DNA of 50,125 nt from Clostridia bacterium (GTDB taxonomy: Bacteria > Bacillota > Clostridia > Lachnospirales > Lachnospiraceae). This document shows positions 35,931-44,759 of the stretch, piece by piece. How positions within the stretch are numbered: position 1 is the first letter of the stretch; each line of letters opens with the position of its first letter. The notes under the pieces are model-generated. The model had not been told where the DNA came from, did no database searches, and saw nothing but the letters and a program-made list of their open reading frames with translations. Position numbers and translations under genes: made by a program. The DNA lies in NCBI GenBank assembly GCA_003249225.1, contig QKJQ01000042.1, positions 1 to 50,125 of the forward strand, read 5' to 3'.

Positions 35931-36080
35931 GTGCAGAGATTGGTGAATACCTGAGCAATAAGCGCTGAAAATGAGCACTTTATTTTAGTAATTAGTTGCA
36001 ATATAAAATGATGTATTTGAAACCGAAAATGTATAAAAATGACTCTTTTCCATGAAGAAAATAAACGTAAAAGAATCTTG

Positions 36081-36109
36081 TTGACAGTGTAATACAAAAG
36101 AGTTATAAC
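36081..36109 (+). promoter_or_regulatory. Promoter of the ATP-grasp/radical SAM operon
   Basis: TTGACA (36081-36086) and TATAAC (36104-36109) with a 17-nt spacer lie about 50 nt before the ligase start. Confidence 0.85.
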
Positions 36110-36166
36110 ATTTGCGAATCGAAGCATTTTGGTTCAAAATTATGAATGAAAGAGGTGGTTTATTTT

Positions 36167-37222
36167 ATGACAGAGCGTGACACCGAGGTTCCCCCTATGC
36201 AGAGCAATATCCGAATCGGAATAGTGTATAATCTGAAAAAGGGAATCCATACAGAAGCACCGGACAGCGAAGCAGAATATGATTCAATCGAGACTGTCTA
36301 CGGAATACAAAATGCACTGAAAAAGAGCGGTTATGAGGTTGTTTTACTGGAAGCCGGAAAAGACCTGCCGGAGAAACTGTTATTCGCCAAGGTGGATTTT
36401 GTATTCAACATTGCGGAAGGAATGAATGGAAGAGGCCGTGAAGCACAGATTCCGGCGCTGCTTACCATGCTGGATATTCCGTTTTCAGGATCCGATGAAA
36501 CGACCTTATGTCTTGCACTGGATAAGGCACTGACAAAAAGGCTGTTATCAACGTATCGTATACGTACACCGAAATTTACCGTACTAAAGAAGGGGGAAAA
36601 ACCACAGATTTCAAGGTTACAGTACCCTGTTATCATAAAGCCGAATGCAGAAGGGTCCAGCAAAGGAATATCGGATGTCAGTATTGTGGAGAACAGGAAA
36701 GAACTGCTGACTCTTGCCAATAAATGCATGCTGTTATACCAGCAGGATTTTCTGGCAGAAGAATATATAGAAGGAAGAGAATTTACCGTTGGTATCCTTG
36801 GCAACGGAAACGATGTAAAAGTATTTACTCCAATGGAAATCGTTTATAAAAAAGCAACGCAGGGCGAGTATCACGTATATAGCTACAATGTAAAACAGGA
36901 ATACAAGTCATACGTTGAGTATCACTGCCCATCGAACATTGAAAAATCGATCGAAGATGAAATGATCAGAACGGCCAAGACAATTTATCATGTTATGGGC
37001 TGCCGTGACTTTGCACGGATTGATTTTCGTGTATCAAAAGACGGAAAGGTTTATTTTATAGAGATCAATCCGCTTCCGGGCCTTGCTCCCGGGTACAGCG
37101 ATTATCCCATGCTTGCTGCTTTCTGCGGTGTTGAGTACGACACCCTTGTTACTGAAGTCTTTCATGCCGCAGCAAAACGCTGTGGATTGATACAGCAAGA
37201 AGGTGAACTTATTGCGAGATAA
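36167..37222 (+). CDS. ATP-grasp ligase, D-Ala-D-Ala-ligase-like
   Basis: This 351-aa enzyme has the ATP-grasp fold of the Ddl type: VDFVFNIAEGMNGRGREAQIP replaces the N-terminal Ddl block, PVIIKPNAEGSSKGI forms the ATP loop, EEYIEGREFTVGILG follows, and FARIDFRVSKDGKVYFIEIN and PLPGLAPGYSDYP carry the Mg-ATP residues. It probably joins a carboxylate to an amine through an acyl-phosphate. The start at ATG 36167 follows AGAGGTGG at 8-nt spacing; the longer frame from 36146 starts before that site. The next gene overlaps its end and encodes an aminomutase, so a role in a beta-amino-acid peptide is more likely than wall synthesis. Confidence 0.88.
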   Translation: MTERDTEVPPMQSNIRIGIVYNLKKGIHTEAPDSEAEYDSIETVYGIQNALKKSGYEVVLLEAGKDLPEKLLFAKVDFVFNIAEGMNGRGREAQIPALLTMLDIPFSGSDETTLCLALDKALTKRLLSTYRIRTPKFTVLKKGEKPQISRLQYPVIIKPNAEGSSKGISDVSIVENRKELLTLANKCMLLYQQDFLAEEYIEGREFTVGILGNGNDVKVFTPMEIVYKKATQGEYHVYSYNVKQEYKSYVEYHCPSNIEKSIEDEMIRTAKTIYHVMGCRDFARIDFRVSKDGKVYFIEINPLPGLAPGYSDYPMLAAFCGVEYDTLVTEVFHAAAKRCGLIQQEGELIAR

Positions 37223-38309
37223 GGGGGAACTATCCGCATCAAATCCTTCATGGGGAGACTGGAAGTGGCAGTATGCCAACCGAATAACCAATGTTGAACA
37301 GTTATCAAAACTCATAGAGCTGTCAGAGAAGGAAAAAGAAGATATCAATCTTTGTCTGAGGTCTTTTCGTATGGCCATTACCCCATACTATGCAAGCCTT
37401 ATGAAAAAAGATGATTCCAACGATCCGATTCACAGACAGGCGATACCATCAATCGAAGAGACGTATCAGTGTGACAATGATATGGCTGACCCGCTGAATG
37501 AAGAACATGACAGTCCGGTACCGCATATAGTACACCGTTACCCGGACCGGGTTTTATTCCTGGTAACGCTTCAATGCTCCATGTATTGCAGACATTGCAC
37601 AAGACGCCGTGTTGTTGGAGAGGGAGACAGGGTAATTACAGAGAAAGAGCTGCAAAAAGCCCTGGGCTATATCAAAAAGCACAAAGAAATCAGAGATGTT
37701 CTGATATCCGGCGGTGACCCACTGACGATGCCGGATGAAAAACTGGAACATATCATTGCAGAAATCAGAGCCATCGAACATGTTGACATCATCCGGATCG
37801 GGACAAGAGTTCCGGTCGTTATGCCTATGAGGATAACCGGTGAACTGACATCCATGCTGAAAAAATATCAGCCGATCTGGATCAATACACATTTTAATCA
37901 TCCGAATGAGATCACAAAAGAGGCGGAAGCTGCTTGCACGGCCATTGTTGATGCAGGAATTCCGCTTGGCAACCAGAGTGTACTGTTACGTGGAATTAAT
38001 GATTCGGCGGATGTTATGAAAGAGCTGCTGTTAAAGCTTGTTCATATGAGGGTACGGCCCTATTATCTGTACCAGTGTGATCTCAGCGTCGGCATTGGAC
38101 ATTTTCGTACCAATGTTGAGGAGGGGGTCGAGATCCTGCATGAACTGACCGGCAATATTTCCGGTTATGCAGTTCCTAAATTTGTAATCGATGCTCCGGC
38201 CGGGGGCGGTAAAATACCGGTCAATTATAATTATGTGATTCATAAAGATGATAAAGAAGTGGTTATGGAGAATTATAAGGGTGAAACATACCGCTATCCA
38301 CAGCCATAA
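37212..38309 (+). CDS. Lysine 2,3-aminomutase-like radical SAM enzyme
   Basis: This 365-aa KamA-family enzyme would move an amino group from C2 to C3 of an amino acid using SAM, a 4Fe-4S cluster and PLP. The cluster motif is CSMYCRHC, and the PLP lysine lies in DAPAGGGK. Asp of QCDLSVG and Asp of DAPAGGG, equivalent to the two aspartates that bind the lysine side chain in clostridial LAM, are both kept, favouring lysine over glutamate. The C-terminal Cys-rich zinc tail of classical LAM is missing. Start: TTG at 37212 follows AAGGTG; a GTG at 37203 is the alternative. It overlaps the ligase gene by 11 nt. Confidence 0.9.
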   Translation: MRDKGELSASNPSWGDWKWQYANRITNVEQLSKLIELSEKEKEDINLCLRSFRMAITPYYASLMKKDDSNDPIHRQAIPSIEETYQCDNDMADPLNEEHDSPVPHIVHRYPDRVLFLVTLQCSMYCRHCTRRRVVGEGDRVITEKELQKALGYIKKHKEIRDVLISGGDPLTMPDEKLEHIIAEIRAIEHVDIIRIGTRVPVVMPMRITGELTSMLKKYQPIWINTHFNHPNEITKEAEAACTAIVDAGIPLGNQSVLLRGINDSADVMKELLLKLVHMRVRPYYLYQCDLSVGIGHFRTNVEEGVEILHELTGNISGYAVPKFVIDAPAGGGKIPVNYNYVIHKDDKEVVMENYKGETYRYPQP

Positions 38310-38541
38310 GATAACGTCAAATGATTTATCTGAATTCTTTTTCATAAAGGGGAGCATTTTTAGAATAACACACAGATAGCGTAACTGTATTTGTGTGTTA
38401 TTTTTGTTTTTTTGTCTGGAGTGTTCCTGAATTTTCCGGTAAAGCAAAAAGAGCGTCCTTTGGATGCAAACGCACGATACGGGTACTTGTATTTCTGGAA
38501 AAATGACTGATTTTTCATATAGAAATGTCGGTTTTATAAGG
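38310..38541. other. Intergenic region after the aminomutase gene
   Basis: Apart from the terminator at 38364-38413, this stretch shows no convincing coding frame or RNA. Confidence 0.5.
38364..38413 (+). terminator. Terminator of the ligase/aminomutase operon
   Basis: AATAACACACA (38364-38374) is inverted as TGTGTGTTATT (38392-38402), extended inward by three more pairs. A long T-rich tail follows. Confidence 0.92.
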
Positions 38542-38571
38542 TTGACACAGAGGAGTCTGCAAAGGTAAGAT
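38542..38571 (+). promoter_or_regulatory. Promoter of the epimerase gene
   Basis: TTGACA (38542-38547) and TAAGAT (38566-38571) have an 18-nt spacer, 60 nt before the start codon. Confidence 0.65.
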
Positions 38572-38631
38572 ATAGTAAGCTGGGAAAGGTGCAATTGGTT
38601 GCCGGAGGAAATGTAGTGATAGGAGGATGTT

Positions 38632-39807
38632 ATGAACGAAGAAATCAGAAAACATTTAACACAGGATATAATCCCTTTCTGGGAGGGACTAAAAGATGAG
38701 GAGTACGGTGGATTTTACGGAAGACTGACAATGGAACTGGAACTTGAAAAGGAAGCGGTGAAAGGTGTAATACTCAACAGCAGAATTCTCTGGTTCTTTT
38801 CGAATGCATATCTGTTAGTAAAAGATAAAGAGCTTCTTACGTATGCCGGCCATGCATATCACTATCTGATGGACCATTGCCTTGACAGGGAAGAGGGAGG
38901 CGTGTTCTGGTCAACAAGATATGACGGAAGTGCTGAGGACACCACAAAGCATACGTATAATCTTGCTTTTTCAATTTATGCTTTGTCTTCCTACTATGAT
39001 GCATCAAAAGAGGAAGAGGCATTAAAGACTGCATTTGAAATCTATCGTATCATTGAAACAAGGTGTACGGATTCTGTCGGGTATCTGGAGTCGTTTCACA
39101 GGGATTTTACACCGGAAAGCAACGATAAACTTTCAGAGAATGGAATTATTGCAGAAAAGACCATGAATACACTCTTGCATGTGTTTGAAGCATACACGGA
39201 ATTATACCGGGTATCGAAAGAAGAAAAGGTTGCAGATCGTATGAGGTTCCTTCTGGATGTATTTCTGGAAAAAGTATACAATCAGGAGCTTAAACGGCAG
39301 GAAGTTTTTTTTGATGTAAACATGAACTCGATTCTGGACCTTCATTCCTATGGACATGACATAGAAACAGCATGGCTCATGGAAAGAGGATGTGAAGTTT
39401 TGGGTGACGAAAAATATAGGAAAGCAATCCGACCGGTCATGGCTGCTCTTGCTGATACAATCTATAAAACGGCTTATCACAAGTCTTCTGTGTGGAACGA
39501 ATGCTGTAAGGGAGAGATCGATAAAACCAGAGTATGGTGGGTTCAGGCAGAAGCGGTGCTCGGTTTTTTAAATGCATATGAGAAAGACCCAGGACATACA
39601 GAATACCTGCAGGCAGCAAAAGATATCTGGGGCTACATTAAGGAGTATATCATTGATAAAAGGCCTGGATCTGAATGGCTGTCGGAAGTCGATGACAATG
39701 GTATGCCTACATCGAAAAACAAAGAGATAGTTGAACCGTGGAAATGTCCATATCATAATGGACGTATGTGCATAGAGGTTCTGAGAAGAGAAATTGAACT
39801 GTGTTAG
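38632..39807 (+). CDS. AGE-family epimerase, probable cellobiose 2-epimerase
   Basis: This 391-aa cytoplasmic (alpha/alpha)6-barrel enzyme has the cellobiose 2-epimerase pattern: IPFWEGLKDEEYGGFYG at the start, SRILWFFSNAY, the catalytic-type histidines in YGHDIETAWLM and in PYHNGRMC near the C-terminus, and EWLSEVDDNG. Its length matches the roughly 390-aa family. It would convert cellobiose or mannobiose at the reducing end (glucose to mannose unit), feeding beta-mannan or cellulose-derived sugars to a phosphorylase not seen here. AGGAGG precedes the ATG. Confidence 0.88.
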   Translation: MNEEIRKHLTQDIIPFWEGLKDEEYGGFYGRLTMELELEKEAVKGVILNSRILWFFSNAYLLVKDKELLTYAGHAYHYLMDHCLDREEGGVFWSTRYDGSAEDTTKHTYNLAFSIYALSSYYDASKEEEALKTAFEIYRIIETRCTDSVGYLESFHRDFTPESNDKLSENGIIAEKTMNTLLHVFEAYTELYRVSKEEKVADRMRFLLDVFLEKVYNQELKRQEVFFDVNMNSILDLHSYGHDIETAWLMERGCEVLGDEKYRKAIRPVMAALADTIYKTAYHKSSVWNECCKGEIDKTRVWWVQAEAVLGFLNAYEKDPGHTEYLQAAKDIWGYIKEYIIDKRPGSEWLSEVDDNGMPTSKNKEIVEPWKCPYHNGRMCIEVLRREIELC

Positions 39808-39852
39808 GCTGATGGAGACTTGTAAAATCTGCGCTGACTTTCATAAAACGTA

Positions 39853-39881
39853 TGGACAGTGTTGCTGTTATACAGTATAAT
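39853..39881 (+). promoter_or_regulatory. Promoter of the GGDEF-EAL gene
   Basis: TGGACA (39853-39858) and TATAAT (39876-39881) have a 17-nt spacer. The resulting leader is about 150 nt long and starts with an AGAATATA/TATATTCT hairpin. I saw no c-di-GMP riboswitch signature in it. Confidence 0.8.
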
Positions 39882-40040
39882 TTTATTACGTGAAGAATAT
39901 AAGTTTATATTCTCTTAGTGGTTTATAAGCATGATAAATGAGATTCGGAGATGAAGATTTTGCATTCCGTGAACATGGTAGTTTCTCGAATGTGGGTTAC
40001 GCTTGATAAACGCTAAGGAAAGCACAGGAATGAGGGTAGT

Positions 40041-41741
40041 ATGACAGATGAAGACAATCGGTCCTGGGTCATTAAGAATACAGATAGAATAAAAGAAGAG
40101 AATCAATTGTTTACGGAGATTCAAAAGAATATGAATCCCTTTCGTACTTCACTGCGAATTGGGATAATTTATTTGATTTTTGGAGGAGCGTGGATTCTTC
40201 TATCAGACCGCATTCTTCTTATGCTGGTCAAGAACAATGAGGTATACGCACAGATTCAGTTATTCAAAGGCTGGTTCTATGTAATAGTTACTGCGGTCAT
40301 TTTTATATTTATGTTCAAAAAGGCACTGGATGATTACAAGGTCGCGGTGGAGCGGATACTGGGCAGTCACAGAGAATTGAATGAAGCCTATGAGTTAATG
40401 ATGTCAATGAATGAAGAACTGGATGAAAGCAATGAAAGATTCAAATTTCTTGCATTTTATGACAGTCTGACAAAACTGCCGAACCGGCATATGTTTCGAA
40501 CTTATGTGCAGGCAGCAATTGAAAAAGAGAAAGAATTTGCCATACTAAGTCTGGACCTTGATAATATGAAACATATTAACGACATGTATGGACAGAAAGC
40601 AGGCGATGAGTATCTTGAGTTCATTGGAGAACGACTGTCGGAGCTGATTGTCGGAGAGGATGTTGTTGCCAGACTGAATGGCAATCAATTTGCGGTGCTG
40701 ATGATTTCGCCGGGAGATTCGGTATTTCTGAAGAACAGATTAAAAGGATTGCAGAAGATACTGCAGTCAGAATGGGAAATCAATGAGCAAAAGATATACA
40801 GCAGCGCAAGCATAGGAATAGCAAGGTATCCGGAACATGGCAAAGAATATCAGGAATTGATACAGAATGCTGAGATCGCCATGTATAATCGCAAAGAAAA
40901 TGGAAAGAATGGATATGAGATATTCAATCATTCGATGCAGGAGAAGGTTCTGAATTTTATTTTCATGAGAAACAGCCTTCATGAAGCTATTGAAAACGAA
41001 GATTTTGAATTGTATTATCAGCCGCTTATTGAAGTGAAAACAGAAAAAATCACAGGGGTAGAGGCTTTGATCCGGTGGCGGCATAAAGAGCGAGGCTTTA
41101 TACCACCTATGGAGTTTATTCCGATTGCAGAGAAAACAGGACATATACTTCCTATAACAATGATCGTTCTACGAACAGCGGTGAATCAATTAATGCAATG
41201 GAGAGAAAAAGGATATTGTAATTTGAAAGTTGCTGTAAATGTTTCAGGTCATATAATAGAAGATGTTGATATGGTCAGGCAGATATGTCAGATGGCGCTG
41301 GAGGCAGGGATACCTAGGGATAACATAGAAATTGAAGTAACAGAGACTGCAATCATGCGAAATCTTGAAAAAGCAGCCCAGAGTCTGGAAGAAATTCATG
41401 CACAGGGAATAACGATTGCCATGGATGATTTTGGGACGGGATATTCATCTCTTACGAATCTTCATAAGCTGCCCTTTGATGTTCTGAAGATTGATAAGGA
41501 CTTTATCAATACCATCGAAAAGGATGAAGAAGGATATATTTATAAAGCCATTATCCATCTTGCGCATAACATGGGACTTAGTGTTGTAGCGGAAGGGGTT
41601 GAGACAGAAGACCAATATGAATTTTTGAAAGAAAGCAATTGTGATTCTGTTCAGGGTTATTACTTTTCAAGACCACTTCCGGTCAGTGAGATTGAATCAC
41701 TGCTGGAACGGGAATACAAGGAAAAAGAGAATGCCTGCTAG
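40041..41741 (+). CDS. Membrane c-di-GMP phosphodiesterase (degenerate GGDEF, intact EAL)
   Basis: This 566-aa inner-membrane protein has two membrane helices (about 36-58 and 77-95) and a coiled-coil linker. A GGDEF domain (about 135-290) follows, whose active motif is changed to NGNQF and should not make c-di-GMP. The EAL domain (about 305-555) has the key motifs kept: EALIRW, EVTETA, DDFGTGYSSL, KIDKDF and AEGVET. It most likely breaks down c-di-GMP, with the GGDEF part as a GTP sensor at most. It may oppose the cyclase at 6266. Confidence 0.93.
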   Translation: MTDEDNRSWVIKNTDRIKEENQLFTEIQKNMNPFRTSLRIGIIYLIFGGAWILLSDRILLMLVKNNEVYAQIQLFKGWFYVIVTAVIFIFMFKKALDDYKVAVERILGSHRELNEAYELMMSMNEELDESNERFKFLAFYDSLTKLPNRHMFRTYVQAAIEKEKEFAILSLDLDNMKHINDMYGQKAGDEYLEFIGERLSELIVGEDVVARLNGNQFAVLMISPGDSVFLKNRLKGLQKILQSEWEINEQKIYSSASIGIARYPEHGKEYQELIQNAEIAMYNRKENGKNGYEIFNHSMQEKVLNFIFMRNSLHEAIENEDFELYYQPLIEVKTEKITGVEALIRWRHKERGFIPPMEFIPIAEKTGHILPITMIVLRTAVNQLMQWREKGYCNLKVAVNVSGHIIEDVDMVRQICQMALEAGIPRDNIEIEVTETAIMRNLEKAAQSLEEIHAQGITIAMDDFGTGYSSLTNLHKLPFDVLKIDKDFINTIEKDEEGYIYKAIIHLAHNMGLSVVAEGVETEDQYEFLKESNCDSVQGYYFSRPLPVSEIESLLEREYKEKENAC

Positions 41742-41764
41742 TGTAAACTGGCAGGTTTTTTTAT
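41734..41764 (+). terminator. Terminator overlapping the GGDEF-EAL stop codon
   Basis: CCTGCTAGT (41734-41742) pairs with ACTGGCAGG (41747-41755) with one G-T pair and loop GTAA, followed by a long T run. The TAG stop lies inside the left arm. Confidence 0.92.
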
Positions 41765-41900
41765 TATAAAGAGATAATTCTTTGAACTTACTTATAAAAG
41801 GCATTCCATACAGAGAACGCACTCAGGTGACTGGAAGGTATTGGATGGACATAAAGTATTCTTTTGGCGGTGACAGATCTGTTATTTTCATAAGTTATGA

Positions 41901-41929
41901 TTGACAGAATGAAAAATAAGGTGTATAAA
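41901..41929 (+). promoter_or_regulatory. Promoter of cysK
   Basis: TTGACA (41901-41906) and TATAAA (41924-41929) with a 17-nt spacer, about 105 nt before the gene. Confidence 0.85.
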
Positions 41930-41948
41930 AGAAATATAAATCATATTA

Positions 41949-41969
41949 TTCATACTTATTTAGTATGAA
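41949..41969. promoter_or_regulatory. Inverted repeat in the cysK leader, candidate Rrf2 operator
   Basis: TTCATACT (41949-41956) is perfectly inverted as AGTATGAA (41962-41969) around TATTT, starting about 13 nt after the predicted transcription start. It could be the binding site of the Rrf2 regulator encoded three genes downstream. A second feature, two ACCGGT copies 5 nt apart (42003-42019), lies closer to the gene. Confidence 0.5.
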
Positions 41970-42039
41970 ATGAACAAACGAACAAAAACAAATACATGCA
42001 AAACCGGTCACATACCGGTAAAAAGAAAGGATAATGAAT

Positions 42040-42972
42040 ATGGGAAAGATATATAAAAGTATCACTGAGCTGATTGGAAATACACCGCTGCTGGAAGCGA
42101 AGAATTTTGAAACATTATACGACCTGAAAGCAAAGGTTCTTGTAAAGCTTGAGTACTTCAATCCAGCCGGCAGTGTTAAAGACAGAATTGCACTTGCTAT
42201 GATTGAAGATGCCGAAAAAAAGGGATTGCTAAAGGAAGGATCTGTGATCATTGAACCGACCAGTGGAAATACCGGAATTGGTCTTGCTTCCATTGCAGCG
42301 GCAAGAGGATATCGGATTATTCTCACGATGCCGGAGACCATGAGCGTGGAACGAAGAAATCTTTTAAAAGCTTATGGAGCTGAGCTTGTGCTGACCGATG
42401 GTACCAAAGGCATGACCGGAGCTATTCAGAAAGCGGAAGAACTGGCAGCTGAGATTCCAAAGGCTTTCATTCCTGGACAGTTCGATAATCCAGCGAATCC
42501 GGCCATGCATAGAAGAACGACAGGACCTGAGATATGGAACGATACAGACGGTGATGTGGATCTGTTCGTCGCGGGAATCGGAACAGGCGGTACCATATCG
42601 GGAACGGGTGCTTTTTTAAAAGAGCAAAAGAGCAGCATTAAAGTCGTTGGTGTTGAACCAGCAGGATCACCGGTGTTAACAAAAGGAGTTTCCGGTCCGC
42701 ATAAGATACAGGGAATCGGAGCAGGGTTTATTCCGAAAACTTTAAATCAATCCATTTACGATGAGATTATAACCATTGAGAATGAGGATGCTTTTGCAAC
42801 AGGAAAAGCGTTTGCAAGAGCAGAAGGTATTCTGATTGGTATCTCATCCGGAGCGGCTCTTCACGCAGCGATGCTTTTGGCGAAGAAACCTGAAAATGAA
42901 GGTAAAACAATCGTCGTTCTGCTTCCGGACACAGGTGAGAGATACCTTTCGACTCCGTTATATGCTGAATGA
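42040..42972 (+). CDS. cysK: Cysteine synthase (O-acetylserine sulfhydrylase)
   Basis: This 310-aa PLP enzyme makes cysteine from O-acetylserine and sulfide. The PLP lysine lies in NPAGSVKDR, the substrate loop is PTSGNTGIG, the phosphate-binding loop is [12 protein letters not shown], and the SSGAA motif is present. The start at ATG 42040 is preferred over 42034 because AAAGG lies 9 nt before it and the length then matches the family. It heads the sulfur/Fe-S cluster with its own promoter; the cysteine it makes is the substrate of the next gene's product. Confidence 0.96.
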   Translation: MGKIYKSITELIGNTPLLEAKNFETLYDLKAKVLVKLEYFNPAGSVKDRIALAMIEDAEKKGLLKEGSVIIEPTSGNTGIGLASIAAARGYRIILTMPETMSVERRNLLKAYGAELVLTDGTKGMTGAIQKAEELAAEIPKAFIPGQFDNPANPAMHRRTTGPEIWNDTDGDVDLFVAGIGTGGTISGTGAFLKEQKSSIKVVGVEPAGSPVLTKGVSGPHKIQGIGAGFIPKTLNQSIYDEIITIENEDAFATGKAFARAEGILIGISSGAALHAAMLLAKKPENEGKTIVVLLPDTGERYLSTPLYAE

Positions 42973-42985
42973 TACATGTTTTTGC

Positions 42986-43014
42986 TTGACAGAGAATTAT
43001 ATCTGTGTTATACA
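42986..43014 (+). promoter_or_regulatory. Promoter of the nifS-iscU-rrf2-metY operon
   Basis: TTGACA (42986-42991) and TATACA (43009-43014) with a 17-nt spacer lie just after cysK, so the Fe-S genes can be transcribed separately. Confidence 0.8.
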
Positions 43015-43066
43015 TTACTTATAAATCATATAGAAAAACTAGGAATAGTAGAAATGGAGTGCGCTT

Positions 43067-44263
43067 ATGAGTAACGAGAAGAAAATGATTTATTTGGATA
43101 ATGCAGCGACTACGGCAGTAAAACCGGAGGTCCTAACACATATGATGCCATATTTACAGGAGTATTATGGTAATCCATCGAGCATATATTCATTCGCCGG
43201 AGTCAGTACAAAGGCTGTAGATGAAGCAAGAGATACAGTAGCTGAGTTCCTTGGAGCAAAAGGCAAAGAAATCTACTTTACCAGCGGTGGCAGTGAGTCG
43301 GACAACTGGGCGATTAAGTCTGCGGCGGCAGCGAATAAAAACAAAGGGAACCATATTATAACATCAGCAATCGAACATCATGCCGTACTTCATACCTGCA
43401 GTTACCTTGAAAAGAATGGATTTGAAGTCAGTTACATCGGTGTGGATGAAAACGGTGTAATTAAGATGAATGAACTAAAAGAAGCGATTCGGCCTACTAC
43501 AACACTGATTTCTGTAATGTTTGCCAACAATGAAATCGGAACAATTCAGCCGATCAAGGAAATTGGTGCACTGGCAAAAGAAAATGGCATACTTTTTCAT
43601 ACGGACGCCGTACAGGCATACGGACATGTGCCGATCAATGTAAATGAACTTAATATTGATATGCTAAGTGCAAGCGGACATAAGATTCATGGACCGAAAG
43701 GGGTCGGTATACTTTACATCAAAGACAGTGTAAGAATTGGTCCTTTTATACATGGCGGTTCACAGGAGCGTAACCGCAGAGCCGGGACGCATAATGTTCC
43801 GGGTATTGTAGGATTTGCAAAAGCAACCGAAATTGCAGCCAAAACGATGGCGGAGAATGCGGTCAAGCTGATGGCATTACGAGATTACACGATTGACCGG
43901 ATGCTACAGGAAGTACCTTACGCACGTTTGAACGGTCACAGGACGAAAAGGCTTCCGAACAATACGAACTTCTGCTTTCGCTTTATTGAAGGGGAGTCAC
44001 TTTTGATTATGCTGGATAATAAAGGTATCTGTGCTTCTTCAGGATCTGCCTGTACCTCTGGCTCACTTGATCCTTCCCACGTATTACTGGCGATTGGATT
44101 GCCGCATGAGATTGCCCATGGTTCTCTTCGCCTGACACTTTCAGAGGAGACAACAAAAGAAGACCTTGATTATGTTATTGATGCTGTAAAAGTTATTGTT
44201 GAACGGCTGCGCAGTATGTCCCCACTTTACGAAGATTTTGTAAAGGGACAAAAAGCGGAGTGA
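43067..44263 (+). CDS. nifS: Cysteine desulfurase (NifS/IscS-type)
   Basis: This 398-aa PLP enzyme takes sulfur from cysteine for Fe-S clusters. YLDNAATT starts the fold, SGHKIHGPKGVG holds the PLP lysine, and SSGSACTSGSLDPSHVL carries the catalytic cysteine on the class I long loop. IscU and an Rrf2 regulator follow, as in many clostridial isc/nif-type clusters. GGAG lies before the ATG. Whether it should be called nifS or iscS cannot be settled from sequence. Confidence 0.96.
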   Translation: MSNEKKMIYLDNAATTAVKPEVLTHMMPYLQEYYGNPSSIYSFAGVSTKAVDEARDTVAEFLGAKGKEIYFTSGGSESDNWAIKSAAAANKNKGNHIITSAIEHHAVLHTCSYLEKNGFEVSYIGVDENGVIKMNELKEAIRPTTTLISVMFANNEIGTIQPIKEIGALAKENGILFHTDAVQAYGHVPINVNELNIDMLSASGHKIHGPKGVGILYIKDSVRIGPFIHGGSQERNRRAGTHNVPGIVGFAKATEIAAKTMAENAVKLMALRDYTIDRMLQEVPYARLNGHRTKRLPNNTNFCFRFIEGESLLIMLDNKGICASSGSACTSGSLDPSHVLLAIGLPHEIAHGSLRLTLSEETTKEDLDYVIDAVKVIVERLRSMSPLYEDFVKGQKAE

Positions 44264-44277
44264 AAAGGAGAAAGCTT

Positions 44278-44739
44278 ATGTATAGTGAAAAAGTAATGGA
44301 TCATTTTGAACATCCAAGAAATGTTGGAGAGATAGAAGGCGCCAGTGGTGTTGGAACGGTTGGTAATGCAAAATGCGGTGATATCATGCGTATTTATCTT
44401 GATATTGATGAAAATCAGGTGATTCAGGATTGCAAATTCAAAACCTTCGGCTGTGGCGCAGCGGTAGCGACGAGCAGCATGGCGACCGAACTTGTAAAGG
44501 GAAAGAGCATTCAGGAAGCTCTGGAAGTTACCAATGTAGCGGTTATGGAAGCATTGGACGGTCTTCCTCCAGTAAAAATACACTGTTCTCTGCTGGCAGA
44601 AGAAGCGATTCATGCAGCTCTGTGGAATTATGCCGAGAAAAATCATATAGAGATCAAAGGACTGAAAAAGCCGAAAACAGACATTCATGAGGATGACCAT
44701 AAATCAGATGATGATCGAGATGTGGTCGCATACGATTAA
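44278..44739 (+). CDS. iscU: Fe-S cluster scaffold protein IscU/NifU N-terminal type
   Basis: This 153-aa scaffold has all three cluster cysteines: NAKCGD, KTFGCGAA and KIHCSLLAEEA. The C-terminus is acidic and His-rich (HEDDHKSDDDRD), beyond the core domain. The ATG at 44278 is chosen because AAGGAG lies just upstream; the GTG at 44260 would place that site inside the gene. It is 14 nt after the desulfurase stop. Confidence 0.95.
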   Translation: MYSEKVMDHFEHPRNVGEIEGASGVGTVGNAKCGDIMRIYLDIDENQVIQDCKFKTFGCGAAVATSSMATELVKGKSIQEALEVTNVAVMEALDGLPPVKIHCSLLAEEAIHAALWNYAEKNHIEIKGLKKPKTDIHEDDHKSDDDRDVVAYD

Positions 44740-44759
44740 GACAAGAAGGAGCGGCAGGT

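Noticed and set aside
37212..38309. EpmB (EF-P lysine aminomutase) assignment
   Set aside because: The sequence follows clostridial LAM (WGDWKWQYANRI, RMAITPYY, DSPVPHIVHRYPDR) and no EpmA or EF-P gene is near, so a free-amino-acid aminomutase is favoured.
38031..38594. 187-aa minus-strand frame over the aminomutase end and the gap after it
   Set aside because: It reads through a terminator and the antisense of a conserved enzyme, with low-complexity Ile/Phe-rich sequence.
39882..40040. c-di-GMP riboswitch in the leader of the GGDEF-EAL gene
   Set aside because: The leader is long and has a hairpin, but none of the conserved blocks of c-di-GMP-I or -II aptamers were seen.
40041..41741. Bifunctional cyclase/phosphodiesterase
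   Set aside because: The GGDEF motif is NGNQF, so cyclase activity is not expected; only the EAL half is intact.
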